Shown one piece after another: positions 16,371 through 25,923 of a DNA stretch of 64,000 nucleotides. The stretch comes from DAOUET01 sp034430155 (GTDB lineage Bacteria > Chloroflexota > Anaerolineae > Anaerolineales > UBA4823), in assembly GCA_034430155.1 (NCBI GenBank), contig DAOUET010000050.1, positions 32,829 to 96,828 of the forward strand, in the 5' to 3' direction. The notes under the pieces are model-generated. The model had not been told where the DNA came from, did not search any database, and saw only the letters and a list, made by a program, of their open reading frames with translations. The stretch's first letter is position 1; each line of letters starts with the position of its first letter. A program made the position numbers and the translations under genes.

Positions 16371-18449
16371 ATGGACAATATCATCTATCCAGTCTCAGCC
16401 AGGGTCAACCAGGAAGATGACTACCATGGCACGCCAGTGTCGGATCCTTATCGATGGCTTGAGGATACAGATGCACCTAATACATTGGAGTGGATCGCCA
16501 ATCAAAACCATTTGACCTACTCTTTCTTGGAAAAGATTCCAGCCAGAAAGGAGATTCGGCAGAGGTTGACCGAACTTTGGGATTATCCCAAGGTATCAGC
16601 ACCACTCAAGCGAGGGCAATATTATTTCCAATTACGAAATACTGGCCTGCAGAACCAAGACGTGCTGTTTAGCATGGAAAACTTCGCCGATCAAGGGCGA
16701 ACTCTCCTAGACCCCAACGCGCTCTCTGAAGACGGTACGGTTGCACTCACCGACTGGCAGGTGAGTAAGCAGGGAAGCTTTCTGGCCTACGCCACCAGCG
16801 CCAGCGGTTCAGATTGGTTGACCTGGCGAATTAGGCGGGTGACCGAGGGGGTAGATTTACCCGATGTTATCGAATGGAGCAAGTTTTCCACTGCAGCCTG
16901 GCTGCCTGATGAATCTGGATTTTTCTATGCTCGCTATGATGAACCCACAGAAGGGCACGCATATGAGAGTGTAAATTATTACCAAAAATTGTATCTGCAC
17001 AATGTTGGTGAAGCACAGTCGCAGGATAAATTGATCTACCATCGTCCCGACCAGAAGGAATGGGGCTTTGACCCAATAGTTAGCCATGACGGGCATTACC
17101 TGGTGATGCACGTCTGGCAGGGAACCGATGTACGCAACCGCCTTTTTTACCTGGACTTACAAAAACAGAGCGAGATGATCGAATTAATCAGCAATCTTGA
17201 GGCTAACTACCAGTTCGTGGGTAATGACGGGCCGAGGATTTATTTACGCACCGATCTGGAGGCGCCACGGGGCCGCCTGATCGCCATCGATTTACGCAAT
17301 CCAGGGAGTCAGAATTGGGAGACACTCATCCTGCAAAGCGAGGACATGCTCGAGAGTGTCAAAATAGTGTGTGATCAATTTATTGCGGTATATCTTCACG
17401 ATGCATATCACAAGATCAAGCGGTTTGACCTGACCGGAAACTACCTGGGTGAGATTGATCTACCAGAAATTGGCTCTATCGTTGCAATAAATGGCCTTCT
17501 CAACCTTTATGGAAATCGGGAGGATGACGAATTATTCTACTCTTTTCAATCATTTGTAAAACCACCCACTATTTACCGTTACGACTTCAGGTTGAATTCG
17601 AGCGAGGTTATAGCCTCACCCGAGATTAATTTCGATTTTTCTCCTTATGAGACAAGTCAAGTTTTCGTAACCAGTACAGATGGCGCCCAGATTCCTCTCT
17701 TCTTAGTGCACCAGGAAAATCTAAAACGAGATAGCAACCGCCCAACTTTACTGTACGGCTATGGTGGCTTCAATATTGCTATGACTCCAGTTTTCTCTAT
17801 CAGCCGCTTGGTCTGGCTTGAGATGGGTGGTGTGCTGGCGATAGCTTGTTTACGTGGTGGAGGGGAATATGGGGAAGAATGGCACCAGGCCGGCATGTTA
17901 GGCAACAAGCAAAATGTGTTCGACGATTTCATCGCATGTAGCAAATATCTTATTTCAGAAAGCATCACATCCCCATCGAGGTTGGCTATCCAAGGAGGCT
18001 CCAACGGAGGTTTACTGGTTGGTGCCTGTATGACCCAAAGGCCTGATCTTTACGCCGCCGCCCTCCCTGCTGTAGGTGTGATGGATATGCTACGATTCAA
18101 CAAATTCACCATTGGTTGGGCGTGGACCAGCGATTATGGTTCTGCTGACAACGCTGAACAATTCGAGATTTTGTATGCCTATTCACCCCTGCACAACATA
18201 AAACCAGGGAGACAATACCCGGCCACCTTGATTACCACAGCTGATCACGACGACCGGGTGGTTCCAGGCCATTCCTTCAAGTTTGCAGCAGCTTTGCAAA
18301 ATGTTCAATCTGGCGATGCTCCTATCTTGATTCGCATCCAAACCAAAGCAGGGCACGGTTTTGGTAAACCAACCTCTATCCTAATTGAAGAACAGACAGA
18401 TATTTGGGCATTTTTGGTAAAAATCTTTGGGATGGATTTCCCCGGTTAA
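16371..18449 (+). CDS. Prolyl oligopeptidase (S9A family)
   Basis: Cytosolic serine peptidase that cleaves short peptides after proline. 692 residues, the normal size: N-terminal YPVSARVNQEDDYHGTPVSD and beta-propeller to about residue 420, then the alpha/beta hydrolase domain. Catalytic triad by motif: Ser544 in QGGSNGG, Asp627 in DHDDRVVP, His662 in AGHGFGKP. The WRG-like loop LRGGGEYGEEWH is also conserved. No signal peptide is seen. AAGGAAA precedes the ATG; a weak promoter-like pair (TTGCGT/TACATC, 17-bp spacer) lies at 16324-16352. Confidence 0.93.
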   Translation: MDNIIYPVSARVNQEDDYHGTPVSDPYRWLEDTDAPNTLEWIANQNHLTYSFLEKIPARKEIRQRLTELWDYPKVSAPLKRGQYYFQLRNTGLQNQDVLFSMENFADQGRTLLDPNALSEDGTVALTDWQVSKQGSFLAYATSASGSDWLTWRIRRVTEGVDLPDVIEWSKFSTAAWLPDESGFFYARYDEPTEGHAYESVNYYQKLYLHNVGEAQSQDKLIYHRPDQKEWGFDPIVSHDGHYLVMHVWQGTDVRNRLFYLDLQKQSEMIELISNLEANYQFVGNDGPRIYLRTDLEAPRGRLIAIDLRNPGSQNWETLILQSEDMLESVKIVCDQFIAVYLHDAYHKIKRFDLTGNYLGEIDLPEIGSIVAINGLLNLYGNREDDELFYSFQSFVKPPTIYRYDFRLNSSEVIASPEINFDFSPYETSQVFVTSTDGAQIPLFLVHQENLKRDSNRPTLLYGYGGFNIAMTPVFSISRLVWLEMGGVLAIACLRGGGEYGEEWHQAGMLGNKQNVFDDFIACSKYLISESITSPSRLAIQGGSNGGLLVGACMTQRPDLYAAALPAVGVMDMLRFNKFTIGWAWTSDYGSADNAEQFEILYAYSPLHNIKPGRQYPATLITTADHDDRVVPGHSFKFAAALQNVQSGDAPILIRIQTKAGHGFGKPTSILIEEQTDIWAFLVKIFGMDFPG

Positions 18450-18471
18450 CCCCATAGAACTTGAGGCCATG

Positions 18472-19242
18472 ATGACTGAGAAAAGCATTCTTATTGAAAC
18501 AGAACGATTATCCAAGAAATTTGGCGATAAAATCGCCGTCAACGAAGTAAGCTTCCAAGTTTTCAGAGGCGAAATTTTTGGATTCCTGGGGCCAAATGGG
18601 GCTGGGAAAACTACCACGATCAAAATGATCGTGGGGTTATTGCAGCCAACCTCCGGTATGGTAAAAGTAGCAGGATTTGACGTACAATCCCAACCTTTAT
18701 TGGCCAAGGCCGTTAACGGTTATGTTCCGGACACCCCCAACCTTTACCCAAAGCTTACCGGCCGGGAGCTTTTACGATTCGTTGGCGACCTCTATGAGAT
18801 GGACCGCCACCAAGTCAACCGGCGCATCGATGAACTATTAAAACTATTTGACTTGGTCAATGCCAGTGACGATACCATCGACTCTTACAGCCACGGAATG
18901 AAGCAAAAGACCGCCATCGCAGCTGCATTGATGCATGACCCGAGTGTATTGGTATTGGATGAACCAACCGTAGGCCTGGATCCCAAGTCTGCACGCCTGA
19001 TCAAGGACATCTTACATCAGATGGCCAATCGCGGCGCGGCAGTGTTCTTGTCTACCCATATTCTGGAAATCGCCGAGCGCATGTGCGATCGCATCGGCAT
19101 CATCAACGAGGGTGAGGTGATCGCAATCGGTAACATGGAGGAATTGCGTTCATGTGGAAGTGGTGGTGGTAGCCTCGAAGACATATTCCTGGATCTGACG
19201 GGCGGCGCAGAATATGCTGAAATTGCCGAGGTACTTGGATGA
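18472..19242 (+). CDS. ABC transporter ATP-binding protein (export type)
   Basis: 256 residues from ATG 18472. Walker A GPNGAGKTTT, Q-loop region, signature YSHGMKQKTAIAAAL, Walker B VLVLDEPTVGLD and the H-loop LSTHILEIAERMCD are all present, typical of ABC-2 exporters such as drug, Na+ or polysaccharide exporters. The frame extends to 18427, inside the upstream peptidase gene, but GAGG five bases before ATG 18472 makes the shorter start likelier. It overlaps the permease gene by 4 bp, so they form one transporter. The substrate is unknown. Confidence 0.88.
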   Translation: MTEKSILIETERLSKKFGDKIAVNEVSFQVFRGEIFGFLGPNGAGKTTTIKMIVGLLQPTSGMVKVAGFDVQSQPLLAKAVNGYVPDTPNLYPKLTGRELLRFVGDLYEMDRHQVNRRIDELLKLFDLVNASDDTIDSYSHGMKQKTAIAAALMHDPSVLVLDEPTVGLDPKSARLIKDILHQMANRGAAVFLSTHILEIAERMCDRIGIINEGEVIAIGNMEELRSCGSGGGSLEDIFLDLTGGAEYAEIAEVLG

Positions 19243-21002
19243 TAGCTATGATACAACAACGCCAAATATCAAGTGCTCCTCTATGGCGTTCCGTCGTCAA
19301 ACTGTTGCGCTTGAGGCTGGTAATCTTAATTGGAGGATTTAGGCGAGCAAAACTCAGTCGTAAATTGGGTTTGATCATCCTCGCCATAATCATTTTGAGC
19401 GTTTTGGCGCTTGTTTTTATCGGTAGTTGGTTCTTATTAAGATTCATAAGCTCACCTGATCTGTTCCAATACGTTGGAAACCCTACCGTATTTCTAACAA
19501 GTGTCCCCGTCATTGTATTTACTGCCACCTTTGCTGGCATCTTGTTAACAAGTTTTGGTTTGTTGCTTCAAGCGCTTTATCTGGCTGGTGATATGGACTT
19601 CTTGTTAAGTGCTCCAGTACCTATCCGAGCGGTGTTCATTAGCAAGATGCTCCAAGCCATCCTCCCGAACTTTGGTCTGATCTTATTATTTGGTCTGCCT
19701 TTGCTTTATGGTTTGGGCGCTTCAGAAGGATACAATCTCCTTTATTTCCCCCTCGTAATATTACTCTTATCGGTTATGGCACTGGCTGCGGCAGGTTTAT
19801 CAAGCCTGCTGGTGATGCTCATCGTACGGGTTTTTCCGGCGCGCCGGGTCGCAGAAGTCCTGGGTCTATTGGCTGGCTTGATCTCAATCCTCTGCTCGCA
19901 ATCGGGCCAGATAGCCAATTGGACAGATGTCTCCCAACAACAAGCTTCTCAGGCCCTCCAGCTCGTTTCCCGGGTAAACTCCTTGTGGTCGCCATTTGCC
20001 TGGGGAGGTCGAGGGTTAGTGGCGATTGGAGAAGGTCGCTGGTTGAGCGGAACCGGCTTGATCTTCACCACCTTTGCTTTAGCGATAGGTATATTTTTAA
20101 TTTCCCTGCAAACTGCAGAACGCTGGTATTTCACGGGTTGGGTAGGGCTGCAAACTGGTACAACTAAAAAGAAAGTGCGTTCCCATTCTCCCGAAGTTGC
20201 GAATGGAGGGTTGCGTTATTTATCCTCTCACCATTTCCTACCTGCATCCATCATCGCTATCGTACAGAAAGACTTTATCGTACTAAGGCGAGATCTTCGT
20301 AATATGTCCCAATTAATCACTCCGCTGGTCTTTGGGGTAATTTATGCTGTCTTGTTCTTACGCAGCGGTGGTCAAGCACCCGAAGGGCGAGGACAGGCTC
20401 CGGCTTGGTTTATGGAGGCGTTTGACAATTTGATGGTTTATGGAAATGTGGGAATATCCTTATTTGTCAGCTGGACGTTTTTATCTCGAGTCGCGTTTAC
20501 TGGGTTTTCGCAGGAGGGACACAATTATTGGATTATCAAATCTGCGCCAATGAGTCCAGGAAAAATATTGACGGCAAAATTCATAGTTGGCTATCTTCCT
20601 GCTACATTGCTGGGTTGGGGATTTATTTTGATCATTTCTTTATTACAACATGCTCCAATTGGCATCTTAGCATACAGTTTATTGGTGGTGACATTGTGTG
20701 TGGCTGGTCTTACCGGATTAAATCTTTCACTTGGTGTAAATGGGGCAAACTTCGATTGGCAGGATCCCCGGCGGATGGCCCAGGGAGGCACGGGATGTTT
20801 ATCAAGCCTGTTCAGTATAATCTTCCTGATTCTTAGTCTGGCATTGTTTTTCGTACCCCCGTTTCTCTTCGACTTTTTCCAATGGTCAGGTTTAATCGGC
20901 AAGATCACCGGCCTGACACTGGGAGGAGCCTTGTGTTTTGCCGTAACATTCATCCCGTTACGGCTGGTAAGAGATAGAATCCCCCTGCTCGATGAAAATT
21001 GA
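19239..21002 (+). CDS. ABC exporter permease, large ABC-2-like membrane protein
   Basis: 587 residues with roughly 11-12 hydrophobic segments and a central cytoplasmic region (~residues 300-350). It resembles the large 'putative ABC exporter' permease family (ABC_tran_2) rather than short ABC-2 permeases: a duplicated half-permease layout with FLTSVPVIVFTATFAGILLT early, DMDFLLSAPVPIRAVFISKM, and a later DFIVLRRDLRNMSQLITPLV. The start ATGA overlaps the ATPase stop. Substrate unknown; no peptide or bacteriocin gene lies beside it. Confidence 0.78.
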   Translation: MIAMIQQRQISSAPLWRSVVKLLRLRLVILIGGFRRAKLSRKLGLIILAIIILSVLALVFIGSWFLLRFISSPDLFQYVGNPTVFLTSVPVIVFTATFAGILLTSFGLLLQALYLAGDMDFLLSAPVPIRAVFISKMLQAILPNFGLILLFGLPLLYGLGASEGYNLLYFPLVILLLSVMALAAAGLSSLLVMLIVRVFPARRVAEVLGLLAGLISILCSQSGQIANWTDVSQQQASQALQLVSRVNSLWSPFAWGGRGLVAIGEGRWLSGTGLIFTTFALAIGIFLISLQTAERWYFTGWVGLQTGTTKKKVRSHSPEVANGGLRYLSSHHFLPASIIAIVQKDFIVLRRDLRNMSQLITPLVFGVIYAVLFLRSGGQAPEGRGQAPAWFMEAFDNLMVYGNVGISLFVSWTFLSRVAFTGFSQEGHNYWIIKSAPMSPGKILTAKFIVGYLPATLLGWGFILIISLLQHAPIGILAYSLLVVTLCVAGLTGLNLSLGVNGANFDWQDPRRMAQGGTGCLSSLFSIIFLILSLALFFVPPFLFDFFQWSGLIGKITGLTLGGALCFAVTFIPLRLVRDRIPLLDEN

Positions 21003-21054
21003 GGATATACCAAGATAAAGTGGCTCAAAGCCTGAACATATCGAACGAGACCCA

Positions 21055-22086
21055 ATGATATCTGTCGACGGTTCCCAAGGCGAAGGTGGTGGACAAATCC
21101 TGAGGACCTCATTAACCCTGTCGTTGATGACCGGTAAGGATCTAGTGATCTCAAATATCCGCGCTAATCGGCCTAAACCAGGATTAAGACCACAGCATCT
21201 CAAAGCAGTCGAGGCCGCTGCTACGGTTGGAAAAGCGGAAACACAAGGTGCATACCTGGGCTCAGATAAGTTGGTCTTCCGGCCAAAAGGCCTTTATCCC
21301 GGTCGTTATCGCTTCGATATCAGTACTGCTGGTGCCACCACCCTAGTACTACAAACCATATTCTTACCATTAACCCGTGGGATGGCGACCTCTCACCTCA
21401 CCATAACCGGTGGCACCCATGTCCCCTGGAGCCCCAGCTTCCATTATCTGGACCAGCATTGGCTCACCTTTATGCGGCAAATCGGTTGTCAGGCAACATT
21501 AACTTTGGAATCAGCTGGTTTTTATCCAAAAGGGGCAGGTGAAATCAAAGCCATCATCAGGCCGGCTCGCCAAATCAAACCATTGGTAATCGCGACGCGT
21601 GGTAAATTGAAGAGAATCCGAGGCCTATCAGCGGTGGCAAATCTTGACCAGCATATCGCTAAACGGCAACGCAACCAGGTATTGCGACGGATGGGGGATC
21701 GATACCCTCTTAGCGATATCCGCATAGTACGGTTGCCAGCTCGATTTAAAGGCACCATGCTCATGTTATTAGCAGAGTTTGAGCACTCGCAATCTTGCTA
21801 CTTTTCCTTAGGAGAACTAGGAAAACCTGCTGAACGCGTCGCCGATGAAGCCATCGATACTTTGGAATCGTTCCTCAGCACCGATGGGGCTATCGATGAG
21901 TATTTGGCAGATCAACTATTGCTACCTTTGGCTTTCGCCGATGAGCCATCTCAACTCTGTACTTCGAGGGTCACAAAACACTTGGTCACCAACGCAGCGA
22001 TCATTCAGGCTTTCCTGCCTGTAAGTATCGAGATCCAAGTTGACCTTGGGCAACCTGGCTTAGTTTCGATTGTGCCACGATCTTGA
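21055..22086 (+). CDS. rtcA: RNA 3'-terminal phosphate cyclase
   Basis: Converts RNA 3'-phosphate (or 2'-phosphate) ends to 2',3'-cyclic phosphate with ATP. 343 residues, the normal length. Signatures: DGSQGEGGGQILRTSLTLS at the N-terminus, NIRANRPKPGLRPQHLKAV, the TGGTHVPWSPSFHYL motif, and an RtcA-like C-terminal half in which His of the DLGQ...LVS region would be near the guanylylation-like AMP site; the exact catalytic His was not fixed. No rtcB or rtcR is adjacent. It heads the block of genes running to 32149. Confidence 0.9.
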   Translation: MISVDGSQGEGGGQILRTSLTLSLMTGKDLVISNIRANRPKPGLRPQHLKAVEAAATVGKAETQGAYLGSDKLVFRPKGLYPGRYRFDISTAGATTLVLQTIFLPLTRGMATSHLTITGGTHVPWSPSFHYLDQHWLTFMRQIGCQATLTLESAGFYPKGAGEIKAIIRPARQIKPLVIATRGKLKRIRGLSAVANLDQHIAKRQRNQVLRRMGDRYPLSDIRIVRLPARFKGTMLMLLAEFEHSQSCYFSLGELGKPAERVADEAIDTLESFLSTDGAIDEYLADQLLLPLAFADEPSQLCTSRVTKHLVTNAAIIQAFLPVSIEIQVDLGQPGLVSIVPRS

Positions 22087-22174
22087 TCAAACTATCGCAA
22101 AACCTGACCAGCATTGCTCCAAGAATAACATTGGAGTTAAATCACAAATCACTTCAGATCAGGAGGTCTTCAAA

Positions 22175-23338
22175 GTGGATGGTTTTGGGGAGCTGATGTC
22201 GATATTCAGCCGGCCTCGCCCCAATGGGAGTGTTGCCGAGCAAATAACATGCAAGCAAATCCAGACTTGGCTGAATAAACACGGCATTCTATACCATTTG
22301 CATGAGTTTCACCTGTACCCTTTCTTCTTCGAATTAATTGGGTTATGGTTGATACTCTCACGATCAGCTCTCTCGATAGCAGTATGGTTTCATTGGGGTT
22401 GGGTCACATTGCCAATCGCCATCATAGGTTTGTTGGGGGGCACAATAGATGTGGCCTTTCGAAAGCCCCTGATAAGCTTCTTGGGTGCCAGACTTGGCAA
22501 GAATATCCTGATCGAATTCAATCCACCAGATGTCAGGTGCGAAGTGGTCTTAAGCGCCCATTATGACAGCAAAACCGAACCACTCGACCACAGGGAAAGA
22601 ATGTTTTTGCTTAAAAACATTCGCCTGGGTATTGTGCTCACGCTCTTATTGGGATTTATCGGACCCTTAGATCGATGGTGGTTATTAGGCAGTTCAAATT
22701 ACAAAGAGCTAATTTATTGGATAGGGGTGTTTCTGACCATCCCTATGCTTTTCCTGGCGTGGGGTCTTGGGTTGAACTTTTCCACTGGTCGTCTGCTCAA
22801 ACCCAGCCAAGGTGCAGTTGATGATGGAGCAGCTTGCGCGATTTTACTCAGCCTTTCCGAGCGCTTATCCGGGGGAGATCCCCCTCTCAATCACACCAAG
22901 GTGACAGTGGCGTTATTCACAGGCGAGGAGGTCAATATGCAAGGCTCACACGCCTATGTGCGCTCTCGCCACTGGCCTTTAACCACTGCCGCTATTAACC
23001 TGGAAGTAATGGCTCAGGATGGTGATTATATCTTCTGGGAAGAAGATGGCGATGTTTTCAGACGATTGTCCACCACAAGAGAGGTTAATGAGGCTTTATG
23101 TGAGGCAGTCGCAGCAATCACCACTTCTGTTGCCCATCCTGCTGGTCCTATCCTGAGCGATGGCTCAGCTTTTTTATTTGCCGGCCTGCCTACCGGGATA
23201 TTGGGGACTTACGACTCAGTCTTGAAGGATAAAGGCTTTCATCGTCCGACAGACAACCTTGATCGGGTGAACATGAAACGCCTTTCAGAAGGGGTGGACA
23301 TTTTGACGAGATTCCTGGTTAATTATGACAAGAATTAA
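22175..23338 (+). CDS. M28-like zinc peptidase with internal membrane segments
   Basis: 387 residues from GTG 22175, chosen because a perfect AGGAGG (22161-22166) lies eight bases upstream; the frame opens 35 codons earlier inside rtcA. Metal-site motifs of the M28 aminopeptidase group are present in order: SAHYDS, GAVDDGAAC, FTGEEVNMQGS and GFHRPTDN. The usual INLD ligand appears as INLE, a conservative change. Two membrane helices precede the first motif and two more are inserted between SAHYDS and GAVDDG, so this is a membrane-embedded variant rather than a secreted aminopeptidase. It overlaps the next gene by 14 bp. Enzymatic activity is inferred, not certain. Confidence 0.72.
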   Translation: MDGFGELMSIFSRPRPNGSVAEQITCKQIQTWLNKHGILYHLHEFHLYPFFFELIGLWLILSRSALSIAVWFHWGWVTLPIAIIGLLGGTIDVAFRKPLISFLGARLGKNILIEFNPPDVRCEVVLSAHYDSKTEPLDHRERMFLLKNIRLGIVLTLLLGFIGPLDRWWLLGSSNYKELIYWIGVFLTIPMLFLAWGLGLNFSTGRLLKPSQGAVDDGAACAILLSLSERLSGGDPPLNHTKVTVALFTGEEVNMQGSHAYVRSRHWPLTTAAINLEVMAQDGDYIFWEEDGDVFRRLSTTREVNEALCEAVAAITTSVAHPAGPILSDGSAFLFAGLPTGILGTYDSVLKDKGFHRPTDNLDRVNMKRLSEGVDILTRFLVNYDKN

Positions 23339-25862
23339 ATTTTTCAGCTTGCTGACCTTATGCGTTTGTTGGTTGACGCTGGCTCCTTCAACGGCTGCTT
23401 CTCAGGTTATCCACGTCTATTATAAAGGCCCTCAGGATGGTGTCATCCAAGCACTTAGTTTATCCAAGGCGCTCGAGCTGGTTGAAACGCCTGACTCCGC
23501 CGATGTGATCGTGCTAAACGGCGAAATCTCAGAGGCCGAAAACATCCATAATCTTGTGGGAAAAGGGAAAGGATTGGTATTGATTCTGGGGCCGAGATTG
23601 ACACCCGAACAGCTAAATGTGCTACTCGGTGATCAGGGTAAATTCGGGTTCGAGTCCGAGCCACTCAGTTTAAATACTGCACCACAAATCAATGATCCAT
23701 TACTACGAGAGGTAGCCTGGAACAGCGCTCCTCAGGTACGAGAGCGCCTGAGGATCTCTGTGAAACACATGATACCCCTGGTAGTCGGCTATCAAGAGGA
23801 TATCCCCATACTGAGCAAAGGCATGATTAGAGCCGGCCAGATTTTCGTTTTCACCCCCTTCCTCGGCAAGGACAACCTTCAATTTCAGGATTGGGCTTAT
23901 TTCAACTACTTTATTTACCATCTGACCGTTCGCGCCGCAGGGATTGATCCTGCGACATTCGCAGATTACCCTGATTCGCCAGTTCCACACGGCCAAGACC
24001 GTGTAATCCTAGTCCTCAGCATGGCTGGTTTTGTCATCGTTGCGGCGTTCGCTTTTCTATTCGTTAGGAGATACAGCCTCTCCCATCCAGAAGCGCTAAA
24101 TGATCTAGTTATCGATCGCCAAGATTTTGACACCCGGCAAGCCTCAACAGATTGGGAGGAAATTGGTTTTCACCGGCCGTTAGGAGGCTTTTTGTTTGCT
24201 TTTATGCTGGGATTAGTGATGTTTGTCCCCCTTATTATCTATCAAAATCTCATTTTACCGGGCTATATCTTGCCTTCAGCCCAAGCGTTAGGTATTTGGG
24301 GACGAGTAGTTCAATTCTTTCAATTGATCTGGCTGGTTTTTGATATCGGAACGAGTTCAGCTTTTATTAAATTCTTTTCTCAATATCGGGTTCTCGAACC
24401 TCGGCAGGCTATAAAATACGGGCAGGTCTTCGTTTGGTGGCAGGCGCTATCCGGTTCTTTTCAGGTGGCTTTGGTCACCATCTTGGCTGGAATCTTTTTA
24501 CCCCGCACCACCTACGCCCTCTACACCTGGAGCATCATCATCCACACACTAATCCAGGTTCCCGGTTTTTACCAAGTATTCCGCCATGCTTTGACCGCCT
24601 TACAACGCTTCGACTATGCGCAGATGCTAGATCTTGGGTTGGCTTTAGTCTTCCCCATCTTGACGCAACCCATTATCGTCACGCTGATGGTCCTTTGGGG
24701 AAAATCCCATCCAGCTTTTGGCGTACCCATGGCGGGTGTAATCGGATTGGGACTGGCAGCTTATGTAGCTGAAGCCCTCACTTTCATCTTTGGTTTTTGG
24801 CTATATCGCCGGTTAGGTTATAACAGTCGCTTATTGTTTCTGGCTCATTTCGACTGGTCCACAGTGAAGCAGGCTTTCCGCTTTGGGGTCTTCGAGATGC
24901 TGGCATCAGCTGCTTGGGGTATCGGTCAATCCGTGGAAATTCTCATTACCCAGAACAGACTGGTAAATTATGCTGAAGTATGGGGTAATTGGACCATAGC
25001 CCAGAATTTCATCTTCGCTTATCAAGTACTGCAAACACTCTTCAGTAATCTGATGCCATCGATTTCAGAGGCAATTTCTCACGGACGAAAATTTCTGAGC
25101 CAGTATTATGCAGCCTTGGCTTATAAATGGGGCGCCGTAATCAGCGCTTTTATTGGGGCTGTATTACTGGCGGTGGCAGACCGTTTCATCTTGGGGGCTA
25201 CCGGGTCAGAGTTCACGCGTGCAGCAGTGTTTGCTATTCCACTAATCGTGTGGGGAGCCATTCAATACCCTTCCTGGGTGGGCGACAACGTTCAATTAGC
25301 TTCAAATCGACCTTACCTGATGTCCTTATTAGTTGCCGGCGAGCAATCAATTCGTATCCTATTGGCGTTAATCCTGGTCGAGCGTTTCCAAATCAATGGC
25401 TTGATCGCAGCTTATTTTGTGGGATTGTTATCAAAAGACTTCTTAGCTTATATAATCAACCATCGCCTCTGTTTTCCCCAGCGCTTCTATTTCTGGCAAT
25501 CTTTTGCCGCACCTGTATTCGCTGGAGCAGTTCATTATGGTTTCTTGCGTTGGTTTACCGCATTGATTTGGAAAGGAGACCAGATCACCAGCGTGTTGAT
25601 ATTCTTTATTGGCATCTTGCTCTCTTACCCGCTTTTCGCTTTCCTCTACGGTCTCTTTGGTGGCTGGGACGAAGGCACATTAAAAGATCTTCAACGCGCC
25701 GTTGACCTTAGCAATTTCATGCGACCATTATCGCTAATCTTCTGGAGAGCGACTTCACTGGGCGCTTCGCTGAGTCCGTTAAATGATCGATTCCCAATTG
25801 AAATCCGTCAGGCTGCTTTGCTTGAAGCCAGCGGTTTGACAGAGGAACGCGTCGAGATATAA
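23325..25862 (+). CDS. MOP/polysaccharide flippase-like membrane protein with N-terminal extracytoplasmic alpha/beta domain
   Basis: 845 residues. A signal-like helix (residues ~5-25) is followed by ~200 residues outside the membrane with alternating strands and helices (ADVIVLNGEISEAENI, GKGLVLILGPRLT), resembling a class I glutamine-amidotransferase-like or DUF4350-like fold without a recognisable catalytic Cys. A membrane helix at ~227-248 leads to a short charged loop, then about 12 helices that look like the MATE/Polysacc_synt group of lipid-linked polysaccharide exporters (FQLIWLVFDIGTSSAFIKFF, then the later repeat ASAAWGIGQSVEILITQNRL). The layout is unusual for flippases. It overlaps the M28-like gene by 14 bp and is followed after 61 bp by a GH38 gene. 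Transport role is inferred. Confidence 0.65.
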   Translation: MTRIKFFSLLTLCVCWLTLAPSTAASQVIHVYYKGPQDGVIQALSLSKALELVETPDSADVIVLNGEISEAENIHNLVGKGKGLVLILGPRLTPEQLNVLLGDQGKFGFESEPLSLNTAPQINDPLLREVAWNSAPQVRERLRISVKHMIPLVVGYQEDIPILSKGMIRAGQIFVFTPFLGKDNLQFQDWAYFNYFIYHLTVRAAGIDPATFADYPDSPVPHGQDRVILVLSMAGFVIVAAFAFLFVRRYSLSHPEALNDLVIDRQDFDTRQASTDWEEIGFHRPLGGFLFAFMLGLVMFVPLIIYQNLILPGYILPSAQALGIWGRVVQFFQLIWLVFDIGTSSAFIKFFSQYRVLEPRQAIKYGQVFVWWQALSGSFQVALVTILAGIFLPRTTYALYTWSIIIHTLIQVPGFYQVFRHALTALQRFDYAQMLDLGLALVFPILTQPIIVTLMVLWGKSHPAFGVPMAGVIGLGLAAYVAEALTFIFGFWLYRRLGYNSRLLFLAHFDWSTVKQAFRFGVFEMLASAAWGIGQSVEILITQNRLVNYAEVWGNWTIAQNFIFAYQVLQTLFSNLMPSISEAISHGRKFLSQYYAALAYKWGAVISAFIGAVLLAVADRFILGATGSEFTRAAVFAIPLIVWGAIQYPSWVGDNVQLASNRPYLMSLLVAGEQSIRILLALILVERFQINGLIAAYFVGLLSKDFLAYIINHRLCFPQRFYFWQSFAAPVFAGAVHYGFLRWFTALIWKGDQITSVLIFFIGILLSYPLFAFLYGLFGGWDEGTLKDLQRAVDLSNFMRPLSLIFWRATSLGASLSPLNDRFPIEIRQAALLEASGLTEERVEI

Positions 25863-25923
25863 AAGGCAGTTAAAATAGAGCCATTCTTTAGAGGGTATCA
25901 ACCAGGCTGGTAAATAAAAAAAT

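Noticed and set aside
20591..21154. 187-codon open frame antisense to the ABC permease and rtcA
   Set aside because: It overlaps two well-supported genes on the other strand, has no ribosome-binding site and no family-like sequence.
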